25,582 nucleotides of DNA from an uncultured Veillonella sp. GTDB taxonomy: Bacteria > Bacillota > Negativicutes > Veillonellales > Veillonellaceae. The translations under genes and the position numbers were made by a program. The notes below the pieces were generated by a model, which was not told where the DNA came from, ran no database searches, and was given only the letters and a program-made list of their open reading frames with translations. The stretch's first letter is position 1, and the number at the start of each line of letters is the position of its first letter. Of the stretch, positions 1 to 7,834 are shown one piece after another. The DNA is taken from positions 1-25,582 of the forward strand of contig CAAEOZ010000068.1 in the NCBI GenBank assembly GCA_900757715.1, read 5' to 3'.

Positions 1-2
1 AC

Positions 3-59
3 GGTAAGTCCCAATACCAGATGAACCCTCTCCAATTCATCATGGTAAACCTCATATAA
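3..59 (+). CDS. 3' end of an unidentified upstream gene (partial)
   Basis: One frame is open from the window edge to a TAA at 57-59. It encodes 18 residues ending in QFIMVNLI. The other two plus-strand frames hit stops early, and a strong terminator follows 20 bases after the stop, as expected for the end of a gene. The fragment is too short to identify, and the frame could be open by chance. Confidence 0.35.
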   Translation, partial: GKSQYQMNPLQFIMVNLI

Positions 60-78
60 CAAACTACAAACTATACGC

Positions 79-110
79 AAAAGGACTGGCCTTCGGGCTG
101 GTCCTTTTGT
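79..110 (+). terminator. Rho-independent terminator
   Basis: A stem formed by AAAAGGAC at 79-86 and GTCCTTTT at 101-108 continues inward to a GCC-TTCG-GGC tetraloop. The right arm supplies the T-run. It would end transcription from the gene whose tail lies at 3-59. The outer arms AAAAGGAC/GTCCTTTT recur in the terminators near 5497 and 13498. Confidence 0.8.
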
Positions 111-148
111 GTTGTTAATATCCCTTTATAAAAGTAGGAAATAAGTTC

Positions 149-177
149 TTGCATTTTTATAGTGAGTGGTCTATAAT
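149..177 (+). promoter_or_regulatory. Sigma-A-type promoter of the rrf2-cysK operon
   Basis: TTGCAT at 149-154 and a perfect TATAAT at 172-177 are separated by 17 bases. Transcription would start near 184, giving a leader of about 107 bases before the regulator gene. A second TATAAT at 226-231 has no convincing -35 partner. Confidence 0.7.
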
Positions 178-180
178 GAA

Positions 181-196
181 ATTAATTCCTATTAAT
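181..196. promoter_or_regulatory. Candidate operator dyad at the rrf2-cysK transcription start
   Basis: Two ATTAAT arms (181-186 and 191-196) surround TCCT. The dyad lies just downstream of the -10 box, where a bound repressor would block transcription. Since the first gene of the operon is an Rrf2-family repressor, autoregulation here is plausible. ATTAAT is self-complementary and the region is AT-rich, so chance is a real alternative. Confidence 0.3.
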
Positions 197-291
197 ATGA
201 AAGGTTTTATAAATAGCTTTATAAATATAATATAAGCACTTTTTAATATGGGTGTGTTTAACACTAACGTTTACAAAGAAAGGCAAGATAT

Positions 292-741
292 ATGAGGATT
301 TCCACAAAAGGTCGTTATGCATTGATGGTTCTCATCGATTTGGCAGAGCAAGGACAAGATAAACCAGTTTCCTTGCGATCTGTGGCAGAACGACAAGGCA
401 TATCTGAAAAATACCTAGAAGGTATCGTAGCTCGTTTAGGCGCTGCTAACCTAGTGGATAGTATCCGCGGTAAATACGGCGGATATCGATTGTCTAAAAA
501 CCCTAAGGAGTACACAATTATTGAAATATTGCTTGCTACTGAGGAATCGATGGCTATCATATCTACCCTTGATGAAGGGGTGAGTACTGATACAGTAATC
601 AACGAACGCACCGTTGGTTTCTGGGCAGGCTTACAAAACTATATTCATGATTATTTAGAAAACGTAACCCTACAAGATGTAATTGATGGGACTTACGCTA
701 AACTTGATACAAAATATGATAATTGGGATGGTTCTATTTAA
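292..741 (+). CDS. Rrf2-family transcriptional regulator, CymR-like
   Basis: This is a 149-residue DNA-binding regulator of the Rrf2 family. The N-terminus MRISTKGRYALMVLIDLA is the family signature. A winged helix follows: helix-turn-helix at about residues 27-50 (SLRSVAERQGISEKYLEGIV) and a wing around RGKYGGYRL. The protein contains no cysteine at all, so it cannot hold the Fe-S cluster of IscR or NsrR. That fits CymR, the cysteine-metabolism repressor of Firmicutes, which senses sulfur status together with CysK. The start is set by AAAGAAAGG upstream of ATG 292. cysK begins 16 bases after the stop, consistent with one transcript and with control of cysteine synthesis. The CymR assignment rests on family, missing cysteines and context; another Rrf2 subgroup is possible. 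Confidence 0.85.
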   Translation: MRISTKGRYALMVLIDLAEQGQDKPVSLRSVAERQGISEKYLEGIVARLGAANLVDSIRGKYGGYRLSKNPKEYTIIEILLATEESMAIISTLDEGVSTDTVINERTVGFWAGLQNYIHDYLENVTLQDVIDGTYAKLDTKYDNWDGSI

Positions 742-757
742 TTAAGGAGTGACCACT

Positions 758-1693
758 ATGTCTAAAATTGCTAAATCTTTTGTTGAATTAATCGGTAAAA
801 CACCATTATTGGCAGCTACACGTTTTGGTGCTAAATTTGGTGCAGAAGCAAATATTTTTGCTAAATTGGAATACTTTAACCCAGGTGGATCTGTAAAAGA
901 TCGTATCGCAGCAGCAATCATTCAAGCGGCTGTTGAGTCTGGTGAATTACAACCAGGTGGTACAATTGTAGAAGCTACATCTGGTAATACAGGTATTGGC
1001 TTATCTGCTGTAGGTGCTGCGCTTGGCTATAAAGTTGTAATCGTAATGCCTGAAACAATGTCCATTGAACGCCGTAAATTAATGCTTGGTTATGGCGCTC
1101 AGCTCGTATTGACTGACGGTTCTCTTGGTATGAAAGGCGCTATTGCAAAAGCTAAGGAAATCGTAACGGCTACAGCTGGTGCTATTGAAGCAGGTCAGTT
1201 CGTAAATCAAGCTAATCCTGCAATTCACTACAGAACAACTGGCCCTGAAATCTGGCAAGATACTGATGGTACCGTAGATATCTACGTATCTGGTGTTGGT
1301 ACAGGCGGTACGTTGACAGGTGCAGGTCGTTACTTAAAAGAACAAAACCCTGATGTACATGTGGTTGCCGTAGAACCAGCAGATTCTCCTGTATTATCTA
1401 ATGGTAAACCAGGCCCTCATAAAATCCAAGGCTTAGGTGCTGGCTTCATTCCAGATACATTGGATACTAACATTTACGATGAAGTAATCCAAGTTTCTAA
1501 CGAGGATGCTTTTGCTACATCTCAAGCTTTTGGTCACACAGAAGGCGTATTGGTAGGTATTTCCTCTGGTGCTGCGCTTTGGGCGGCTCAAGAATTGGCA
1601 AAACGCCCTGAAAATAAAGGTAAAAATATTGTAGTAATTCTCCCTGATACAGGCGAACGCTACTTATCTACAGCTTTATTCCCTGAAGTGTAA
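758..1693 (+). CDS. cysK: Cysteine synthase (O-acetylserine sulfhydrylase)
   Basis: This PLP enzyme makes L-cysteine from O-acetylserine and sulfide in the cytoplasm. The 311-residue protein has the normal length for CysK. Lys47 in NPGGSVKDR is the Schiff-base lysine, TSGNTG at residues 74-79 is the substrate/phosphate loop, and VSGVGTGGTLTG is the glycine-rich PLP-phosphate loop. The C-terminal GISSGAALWAA is typical of the family. A GTG at 749 would add MTT, but it lies inside the AAGGAG ribosome site (744-749), so ATG 758 is the likely start. Its position directly behind a CymR-like gene favours CysK over a cystathionine beta-synthase relative. No serine acetyltransferase gene is visible in the window. 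A strong terminator follows at 1741. Confidence 0.95.
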   Translation: MSKIAKSFVELIGKTPLLAATRFGAKFGAEANIFAKLEYFNPGGSVKDRIAAAIIQAAVESGELQPGGTIVEATSGNTGIGLSAVGAALGYKVVIVMPETMSIERRKLMLGYGAQLVLTDGSLGMKGAIAKAKEIVTATAGAIEAGQFVNQANPAIHYRTTGPEIWQDTDGTVDIYVSGVGTGGTLTGAGRYLKEQNPDVHVVAVEPADSPVLSNGKPGPHKIQGLGAGFIPDTLDTNIYDEVIQVSNEDAFATSQAFGHTEGVLVGISSGAALWAAQELAKRPENKGKNIVVILPDTGERYLSTALFPEV

Positions 1694-1740
1694 TAGAATA
1701 TGATTGGTGAAAGTAGTGAACATGCTTTCCTAATATAGCA

Positions 1741-1765
1741 AAGCCCCTCATTAGAGGGGCTTTTT
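1741..1765 (+). terminator. Rho-independent terminator after cysK
   Basis: A perfect 9-bp stem, AAGCCCCTC (1741-1749) with GAGGGGCTT (1754-1762), closes a 4-base loop and runs into five Ts. It lies 47 bases after the cysK stop. Confidence 0.9.
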
Positions 1766-1833
1766 CTGGCTTTACACAGCAAAAGTTTATTTTAGGGATA
1801 CTTAATTTGACATAAAGAAAATTGGCATAATGT

Positions 1834-1860
1834 AAAAGGAGCTACTAGGTAGCTCCTTTT
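1834..1860. terminator. Symmetric terminator between convergent genes
   Basis: AAAAGGAGCTAC (1834-1845) pairs perfectly with GTAGCTCCTTTT (1849-1860) around a 3-base loop. Because the arms begin with As and end with Ts, it can act in both directions. Its main role is probably to end the minus-strand gene that stops at 1887, with back-up termination for cysK. Confidence 0.85.
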
Positions 1861-1886
1861 ATGTTATGCTAAGTATTTAATTGTAA

Positions 1887-4800
1887 TTATCTACCGTTTT
1901 TAACGATATTGTCCATCCAGTTGAATAATTCATCTAGATCATAGTCACCAGAGTGGTCTACATCAAATGGTGTTGCCATATCCACTTGGTATCCAAGGTT
2001 CTGAGCACGTGTCCCTACAATTAATGGAATAGCTATGGATGTATTGCTATCAGCTGTGCCATAACGGATACGATAGAATCGTGCATTTGTCGCAGCTGGA
2101 GAACCGAGATAGTTCATTGGGTTCATCATAGTAACAATTTTAGCATTTTCTACGTATACATTTTGGTTAGATGTTGTATCGTGTAAAGCTGCAGTAATTG
2201 TAAAGTGATTGTTATCTGTTGTACTTGTACCAAATAAGTTGTTCTCGCCAGAGTCATTAGAACGGGAGTCGAATGCACCTGGTGCTTTAGAACGGCTTAC
2301 AAATTGGTTGTAAGCTTCCCAGTTAATATCTTTAATAGCTCCGGTTTTATTATCTCTTACAAGGTATGTATGTTTAGATAAATCAGTACCTTTAGCTTGT
2401 GCTTTATTAGCTGCATCAATAATAAACGCTTTCACATAATTTTTGAAAGTACCATTACCATTCTTATCTAATTTTAAGACACGCCCCATGGAGTCATGTA
2501 ATTGTAAATTATTTACGTATTCAGGGAAGTGTTCACTTAGTAAGTTGGAGTATGCTACATCATCAGCATTCAAGTTTACACGTTGTATTGTGCGTTGAGG
2601 TGGAGCAGCGTTACCACCTACATTAGCTTGAGGCAATTCGCCTTGACCCATCGTTACTTTGTTGAAGGAGGTAATACCTTTATAGCTCCATTCATAAGCC
2701 ATATCTGCCGCATCAAGGTTAGTGATAGGGCAGTACGCAGAAACTGCGTATATATTCGTTGCCGCTGTAGCCGCGCCTAATGCTTGTAAATACGGTTGGA
2801 AGTCGGAACTGTTACCCGCAGCGCCTTGTAACAAGGATACCGCACCGCCAGCGCTTGTACCATTTGTGATAATGCGGTTTGCATTACCTGGCATAGCGGA
2901 ATCGTTGGCGTGTAAGTAGGCTGTAGCCGCTTGTAAGTCAACGATTACTGCAGGAGCCTTACCGATGAAGTTGCCATCGGAAGCTTTATTGGTACGACCA
3001 CGTGTAGCAGGGGAAGCTACTACATAACCACGGGATAATGCGTAAAGAACACTGTTAGGTTTACCATTTTCCATTTTTGGAGTCATAGCTTGACTTGGCA
3101 TATAACCGCCTACCGCATTTGGCATGAAGATAGGGGCTGTTTGGGTGTTGTAACCGTTGATAGTGCCGTTGTTGAAATATTCCTCTGGTACATAAATGTT
3201 CATGTATTGCTGATCTATGTCGATTGGATTAGCCACGTAAGGGATATACTCGAAGGCGCGATATTTGATTTCCTTATTATCTACTGTCGTAGACATAGAT
3301 TCGTAATTTTTCGCGTCAAAGGCAAGGCTAATTTTTGCAGATGCATTGGCTTGCAATGGTGGATCCATTGGTTGGGAAAGAATATTTTTCTCTTCTGTTA
3401 CAGGAGAGCCTTTTGTAGAGGCTGTATTACGAGCATCTACATAAGATTGCGGTAATTTGCTCTCTTGAACTTGTCTAGTCTCCGCTTCTGACTTAGTTTT
3501 TGCTTCAGCTTCAGCCTGAGCGTTAGCAGCAGCGTCTGCTTCAGCTTTAGCTTTTGTCTCGGCTTCGGACTGAGCTTTAGCAGCAGCCTCTGCATCTGCT
3601 TTAGCTTTAGCAGCCACTTCTGCATCTGCTTTAGCCTTAGCTTCGGCTTCAGCTTGTGCTTTGGCTGTGGCCTCAGCTTCTTTTTTTGCTAGTTGTTCAG
3701 CAGCTAAACGTTCTTGCTCTTCTTGGATTGCAGCTTGTCTTGCAAGTTCCGCTTGTTTAGCCGCAATACGTTCTTGCTCTGCCTTAATAGCTGCTTCGCG
3801 TTCAGCTCTAGCTTTTTCAGCAGCGATACGTTCTTGTTCAGCTTTTAAAGCCGCTTGTCGTTCGGCTTCGGCTTTAGCGGCAGCTTCGGCACGTTGGCGA
3901 GCTGCTTCTTCAGCGGCTAAGCGTTCTTCTTCGGCTTGTTGAGCGAGGATACGTTCACGTTCCGCTTTTAAAGCAGCTTGACGTTGCGCTTCAGCTTGTT
4001 GAGCAGCGATACGTTCTTGCTCCGCTTTAATAGCCGCTTGGCGTTGAGCCTCAGCTTGTTGAGCGGCTAAACGATCTTGCTCTGCTCTAATCGCCGCTTG
4101 GCGTTGAGCCTCAGCTTGTTGAGCGGCTAAACGATCTTGCTCTGCTCTAATCGCCGCTTGGCGTTGCGTCTCAGCTTGTTGAGCGGCCATACGTTCTTGC
4201 TCTGCTCTAATCGCTGCTTGGCGTTGAGCCTCGGCTTGTTGAGCGGTGATACGTTCTTGTTCCGCTTTAATAGCCGCTTGGCGTTGCGCCTCGGCTTGTT
4301 GCGCTGCAATACGTTCTTGCTCTGCTTGTTGCTCGGCAATACGGCGTTGTTCCTTTTGGATACGAATGCGTTCTTGCTCTGCTGCTTGACGACGTTCTTC
4401 TGCAATACGCGCTTGCTCAGCTTGTTGGGCCGCAATACGTTCCTGTTCAGCACGTAAAGCCGCTTGTCGTTGTGCCTCGGCTTGCTGAGCTACCACACGT
4501 TCTTGTTCTGCCTGCAAAGCTGCTTGCCGTTGGGCTTCTGCTTGTTGTTGGGCTTGTAGTGCTGCTTGACGTTGAGCTTCAACTTGTTTTTGAGCGAGTT
4601 GTTGTTGATCAACTTGTGATATATTTTCTTGTTGAGCTGCTTCTTCCGTGGCTAGTTGAGCTAAACGCTCACGCTCAGCACGTTGAATATCGCGAATTGT
4701 AAGTCTTTGTTTGGCTACCACGGCTTTTGTTACTGTAGTATTAGATACAGTTAATGGCGCTATGGATTCTTGTTGAATCACAACAGGCGTACGCTGCACT

Positions 4801-5321
4801 TGTGTAGTTTGTACTTGTTGCTTACCATCTACTGGTTTCTCTACAGTAACAGGTTCAGTTTTTCGCTGTACATTTATCAAGCTGTGCATTGCTAATGTAG
4901 GTTCCATGACAGCCTTTGTATCTTTATTGACAACATACTGAGGTTGAGGTTGAACCTGTTGTTGAGATTGCATTGGTACTACTTGTTGTGGTACTGCTTG
5001 CAATGGTGTAACTTGTTGAGTTTGTACAGGGCTAACCGTTGCTGGTTGCATCACGTAGGATGGTTGAGGTTGTGCCATCGGTGGTGTTTGTTGTTGTACA
5101 ACGGTGGACGGTTGTGGTGTAGTTGGTAAGACTGGCTGAGTTGCCATTGGTTTCACGACTGGAGTTGCTACACTTGTAGTACTCTGTGTCGTTGATTCAG
5201 CACTGGTACTCGTACCTACTAAATCATTCATGTTAAGTGTAGGCTCTGCATGGGCAACACCACCCAACGCAGCTGCGGCAAGAAATGCAGCAGTAACCTT
5301 ACAATTTTTGGATGACTTCAT
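1887..5321 (-). CDS. Large secreted stalk protein with C-terminal tannase-like alpha/beta-hydrolase
   Basis: The product is 1144 residues. Residues 1-25 are a Sec signal peptide with predicted cleavage AHA|EP. Residues about 26-200 are rich in P, Q, T and V. Residues about 215-545 are a charged Q/A/E/R helical region with a 20-residue period, and about 545-620 are A/K/E-rich like the TolA stalk. From about 655 to the end is a hydrolase: Ser823 in NGTSAGG is the nucleophile elbow, Asp1091 lies in GTADSNTS, and His1123 lies in VDHSGDYDLDEL. That Ser-Asp-His order and the HSGDYDLDEL ending match my memory of bacterial (subtype B) tannases, which cleave gallate esters. The true substrate is unknown, and a feruloyl-type esterase is an alternative. 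There is no LPXTG, lipobox, SLH motif or beta-barrel anchor, so attachment is unexplained. The ribosome site GGAGAG lies 7 bases before ATG. The gene appears monocistronic. Confidence 0.8.
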   Translation of the reverse strand: MKSSKNCKVTAAFLAAAALGGVAHAEPTLNMNDLVGTSTSAESTTQSTTSVATPVVKPMATQPVLPTTPQPSTVVQQQTPPMAQPQPSYVMQPATVSPVQTQQVTPLQAVPQQVVPMQSQQQVQPQPQYVVNKDTKAVMEPTLAMHSLINVQRKTEPVTVEKPVDGKQQVQTTQVQRTPVVIQQESIAPLTVSNTTVTKAVVAKQRLTIRDIQRAERERLAQLATEEAAQQENISQVDQQQLAQKQVEAQRQAALQAQQQAEAQRQAALQAEQERVVAQQAEAQRQAALRAEQERIAAQQAEQARIAEERRQAAEQERIRIQKEQRRIAEQQAEQERIAAQQAEAQRQAAIKAEQERITAQQAEAQRQAAIRAEQERMAAQQAETQRQAAIRAEQDRLAAQQAEAQRQAAIRAEQDRLAAQQAEAQRQAAIKAEQERIAAQQAEAQRQAALKAERERILAQQAEEERLAAEEAARQRAEAAAKAEAERQAALKAEQERIAAEKARAEREAAIKAEQERIAAKQAELARQAAIQEEQERLAAEQLAKKEAEATAKAQAEAEAKAKADAEVAAKAKADAEAAAKAQSEAETKAKAEADAAANAQAEAEAKTKSEAETRQVQESKLPQSYVDARNTASTKGSPVTEEKNILSQPMDPPLQANASAKISLAFDAKNYESMSTTVDNKEIKYRAFEYIPYVANPIDIDQQYMNIYVPEEYFNNGTINGYNTQTAPIFMPNAVGGYMPSQAMTPKMENGKPNSVLYALSRGYVVASPATRGRTNKASDGNFIGKAPAVIVDLQAATAYLHANDSAMPGNANRIITNGTSAGGAVSLLQGAAGNSSDFQPYLQALGAATAATNIYAVSAYCPITNLDAADMAYEWSYKGITSFNKVTMGQGELPQANVGGNAAPPQRTIQRVNLNADDVAYSNLLSEHFPEYVNNLQLHDSMGRVLKLDKNGNGTFKNYVKAFIIDAANKAQAKGTDLSKHTYLVRDNKTGAIKDINWEAYNQFVSRSKAPGAFDSRSNDSGENNLFGTSTTDNNHFTITAALHDTTSNQNVYVENAKIVTMMNPMNYLGSPAATNARFYRIRYGTADSNTSIAIPLIVGTRAQNLGYQVDMATPFDVDHSGDYDLDELFNWMDNIVKNGR
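3721..4560 (-). repeat. In-frame 60-bp tandem repeats encoding a 20-residue helical repeat
   Basis: Within the stalk gene the sequence repeats with a 60-base period, encoding variants of AEAQRQAAIRAEQERIAAQQ. Copies starting at 4081 and 4141 differ by only a few bases, and those from 4021 to 4260 are close relatives. Units toward both ends are more diverged. The near-identical central copies suggest recent duplication. Unit number is a likely source of length variation between strains. Confidence 0.85.
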
Positions 5322-5407
5322 GAATTAGCTCTCCGAACTAGATTTCTAATAATAATTTATAATTTTAAAGTTAATTAATATTTATATAGTTTAACATAAA
5401 TCGATGT

Positions 5408-5449
5408 AATTGTACAATTTTGAGGATTTGCTTCTACTTTTGAAAGTAG
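5408..5449. promoter_or_regulatory. Palindromes upstream of the stalk-esterase gene
   Basis: AATTGTACAATT at 5408-5419 is a perfect 12-base palindrome. It contains, on the minus strand, a TTGTAC -35-like box followed 17 bases later by a weak TTAAAC. A second hairpin, CTACTTT (5434-5440) with AAAGTAG (5443-5449), lies just upstream. These could be operator and promoter parts for the minus-strand gene starting at 5321, but the -10 is poor and I recognise no regulator site. Confidence 0.3.
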
Positions 5450-5496
5450 TTTTGATAATGAATTATAAAATAATATTAATTATTTTTGAATATTAG

Positions 5497-5588
5497 AAAA
5501 GGACTAGAGCACGTATATTTCTGAACTATACCTCCTAAATTATGTCCAATTTTAGGTCAGTTCAGAACACGTATATTCTAGTCCTTTT
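5497..5588. terminator. Nested palindromic terminator (copy A of a repeated element)
   Basis: Outer arms AAAAGGACTAGA (5497-5508) and TCTAGTCCTTTT (5577-5588) pair perfectly over 12 bp. Inside them a second palindrome runs from TGAACT (5522) to AGTTCA (5564). Between the two layers the 10-base string CACGTATATT occurs twice in the same orientation (5510-5519 and 5568-5577). Removing one copy and the inner palindrome leaves a plain terminator hairpin. It lies 218 bases after the fruA stop and can end the minus-strand dapF-nhaC-fruK-fruA transcript. The inner palindrome is related to the one at 13516-13562. Confidence 0.7.
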
Positions 5589-5806
5589 ACTATATCTACT
5601 GGTGTGACACTTGCTTTTACCATCGATAAGAGTCATTAATCAATTAGTCGCTAAATGTTAACTATTAGTTACTATCCGCTAATCGTCGAAACTCGCCATA
5701 AACAATCAACGAATAATAATCTATGAATCCTCAATCATCAATAATCAATGATCAGCCATCAATCATATATAAGCTATAAGCTATAATGGCTGGTTAATTT
5801 TATGAT
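5589..5806. other. Non-coding AT-rich stretch downstream of fruA
   Basis: No gene is visible between the nested terminator and the fruA stop. From about 5635 to 5765 the stretch is rich in short, irregular variants of AATCAAT and ATCATC, and AAGCTAT occurs twice in tandem near 5770-5784. No T-run hairpin is seen next to fruA. The stretch would be the 3' untranslated part of the fruA message. Confidence 0.5.
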
Positions 5807-7801
5807 CTATTTAGCGATACTATTTTTTAAACTTGGCTTTACAAGTGCTAAGATGAAGCAAGCCACAATGGAACCGATTGCGATGGATGCAAGGTAAAGA
5901 AGTGGATTACCAATTGTTGGTACTACAAAGATACCACCATGTGGAGCGCGTAGTGTGCATTCGAAGAACATGGATAATGCACCAGCTGTACCAGCACCGA
6001 TAATGCAAGCTGGCAATACGCGAACTGGATCAGCAGCTGCAAATGGGATAGCCCCTTCGGTGATGAAGGAAAGGCCCATAATGTAGTTAGTGATACCAGA
6101 TTTACGTTCTGCTTCTGTGAAACGGCTAGGGAAGAATGTAGTACAAAGAGCGATTGCCAATGGAGGAACCATACCACCTGCCATTACAGCAGCCATGATA
6201 CCGTATTCACCAGTTACAAGTGCACCTGTGCCGATAACATAAGCCGCTTTGTTTACAGGGCCACCCATATCAACGGACATCATAGCACCAAAAATAAGAC
6301 CTAACAATACGCGGCTAGTTGTGCCCATGGATTGCAAGGAGTCCATTAACCAGTGATTAAGTGCAGACACAGGAGGATTGATGATAAAGGTAATAGCGAT
6401 ACCGATGAACAATACGCCAAGTACAGGGTAGAAGAGAACCGGTTTTGTACCTTCTAATGCTTGAGGTAAACCAGATACTAATTTCTTAACTAATAATACC
6501 AAATAACCTGCTGCGAAACCGGCAATCAATGCGCCTAGGAAACCGGAGCCACCTTGGTTAGCTAATAAGCCACCAACGAAACCAGCTACAAGACCTGGAC
6601 GGTCCGCAATACTCATAGCGATGTAACCCGCTAATACTGGTAACATAAAGCCAAAGGAAGCGCCACCGATTTGCATTAAGAAAGCCGCAAGAGGTGTGCC
6701 GGAACCAAAGTTTTTAGGATTCGCAGGATCGAATACGTCGAATAAGAAGGCGAGGGCAATCAAGATACCGCCACCGATAACAAACGGCAACATGTGAGAA
6801 ACGCCGTTCATCAAGTGTTTGTAGATTTGACGGCCTACGCTATCAGATGCGCTAGCTGCAATCTCAGCAGCTTCGCGGTCAGCCGCAGATGCTTGATATA
6901 CGGCAGCTGTGCCAGCTATAGCTTCTGTTAGTAGCTCTTCCGCTTTATTGATGCCGTTAGCAACTTTCGTTTGAATCATAGGTTTGCCGTTAAATCGACC
7001 CATTTCTACTTGGCGGTCAGACGCAATGATAATGCATTTAGCGTGAGCGATTTCTTCTGCAGTAAGAGCGTCTTTAACGCCAGAGGCACCGTTTTTTTCT
7101 ACTTTTAAGGAGATGCCCATTTCTTTAGCTTTGCGCTCTAAAGATTCTGCAGCCATGTAGGTATGTGCGATGCCAGTAGGACAGCCTGTAACAGCTAGTA
7201 CATCATAATGCGGGTTATCTACAGAAATCTTAGGTGCAACCTTTTCAATTGCTTCTGTAGCCTTCGCTTCGATAGCACCAGTAATACCGGTTACTTTTTG
7301 ATCCTCTGCTGTTTTGATAAACCCTTCTACAGATGGATCAAAGTTGCCTTGCTCTTTAGCTGTTACGAGTTCCAAGAAACGTTCTATAGTTGGAGCTGCG
7401 ATGAGGGCTTCTTTGAAATCAGGGTCGATTACCATCGTTGCTAACTGACTCAATACCTCTACATGAGTGTCAGCCGCGCCTTCTGGAGCAGCAATCATAA
7501 AGAATAGGCGAGATGGTTGACCATCAAGTGCTTCGAAATCCACACCGTTAGGCACGACCATAGCAGCGAGGCCTGCTTCTTTTACACCTCCGGATTTAGC
7601 ATGCGGTGTGGCGATACCATCACCGAGACCCGTAGAACCTGACTCTTCACGAGCAAAGACAGCTCTTAAGTACTCACCTTTATCGATGAGGTTGCCGCCT
7701 TTTTCCATCAATTCGCCTAAGGTATAAATGGCGTCAGCCTTTGTGACAGGATCTGCATTCAGCAAAATAGATTGAGGTTTTAATAAATCAGTGATTTGCA
7801 T
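5807..7801 (-). CDS. fruA: PTS fructose transporter, EIIA-EIIB-EIIC fusion
   Basis: This inner-membrane permease imports fructose and phosphorylates it to fructose 1-phosphate. The 664 residues carry three domains. EIIA spans about 1-150, with phospho-acceptor His67 in GDGIATPHAKS. EIIB spans about 195-295, with phospho-acceptor Cys207 in VTGCPTGIAHTYMAAE. EIIC spans about 325-655, a multi-helix channel starting at NGVSHMLPFVIGGG and containing the TEGAIPFA motif. All phosphorylation residues are present and the length is normal for an A-B-C fructose enzyme. The start is fixed by AGGAG 7 bases before ATG. The gene lies 33 bases behind fruK, the enzyme for its product. Phosphate would come from PtsI and HPr, encoded at 11328-13485. 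Confidence 0.95.
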   Translation of the reverse strand: MQITDLLKPQSILLNADPVTKADAIYTLGELMEKGGNLIDKGEYLRAVFAREESGSTGLGDGIATPHAKSGGVKEAGLAAMVVPNGVDFEALDGQPSRLFFMIAAPEGAADTHVEVLSQLATMVIDPDFKEALIAAPTIERFLELVTAKEQGNFDPSVEGFIKTAEDQKVTGITGAIEAKATEAIEKVAPKISVDNPHYDVLAVTGCPTGIAHTYMAAESLERKAKEMGISLKVEKNGASGVKDALTAEEIAHAKCIIIASDRQVEMGRFNGKPMIQTKVANGINKAEELLTEAIAGTAAVYQASAADREAAEIAASASDSVGRQIYKHLMNGVSHMLPFVIGGGILIALAFLFDVFDPANPKNFGSGTPLAAFLMQIGGASFGFMLPVLAGYIAMSIADRPGLVAGFVGGLLANQGGSGFLGALIAGFAAGYLVLLVKKLVSGLPQALEGTKPVLFYPVLGVLFIGIAITFIINPPVSALNHWLMDSLQSMGTTSRVLLGLIFGAMMSVDMGGPVNKAAYVIGTGALVTGEYGIMAAVMAGGMVPPLAIALCTTFFPSRFTEAERKSGITNYIMGLSFITEGAIPFAAADPVRVLPACIIGAGTAGALSMFFECTLRAPHGGIFVVPTIGNPLLYLASIAIGSIVACFILALVKPSLKNSIAK

Positions 7802-7834
7802 ATGTATACTCCTTGATGCAAATAAAATATAAAA

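Noticed and set aside
109..291. T-box or S-box riboswitch before the rrf2-cysK operon
   Set aside because: I saw neither the T-box sequence nor the conserved S-box stems in the 107-base leader; control through the Rrf2 protein is the simpler reading.
749..757. GTG start adding three residues to CysK
   Set aside because: The GTG overlaps the AAGGAG ribosome site, and ATG 758 is correctly spaced.
3661..3942. Serine/alanine-rich open frame on the plus strand opposite the stalk gene
   Set aside because: It is an antisense shadow of the 60-bp repeats, with low-complexity composition and no ribosome site. The same applies to other long frames across 4127-4702.
3721..4560. Regularly spaced repeats that could suggest a CRISPR array
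   Set aside because: The units are contiguous and in frame, with no unique spacers between conserved repeats, so this is a coding tandem repeat.
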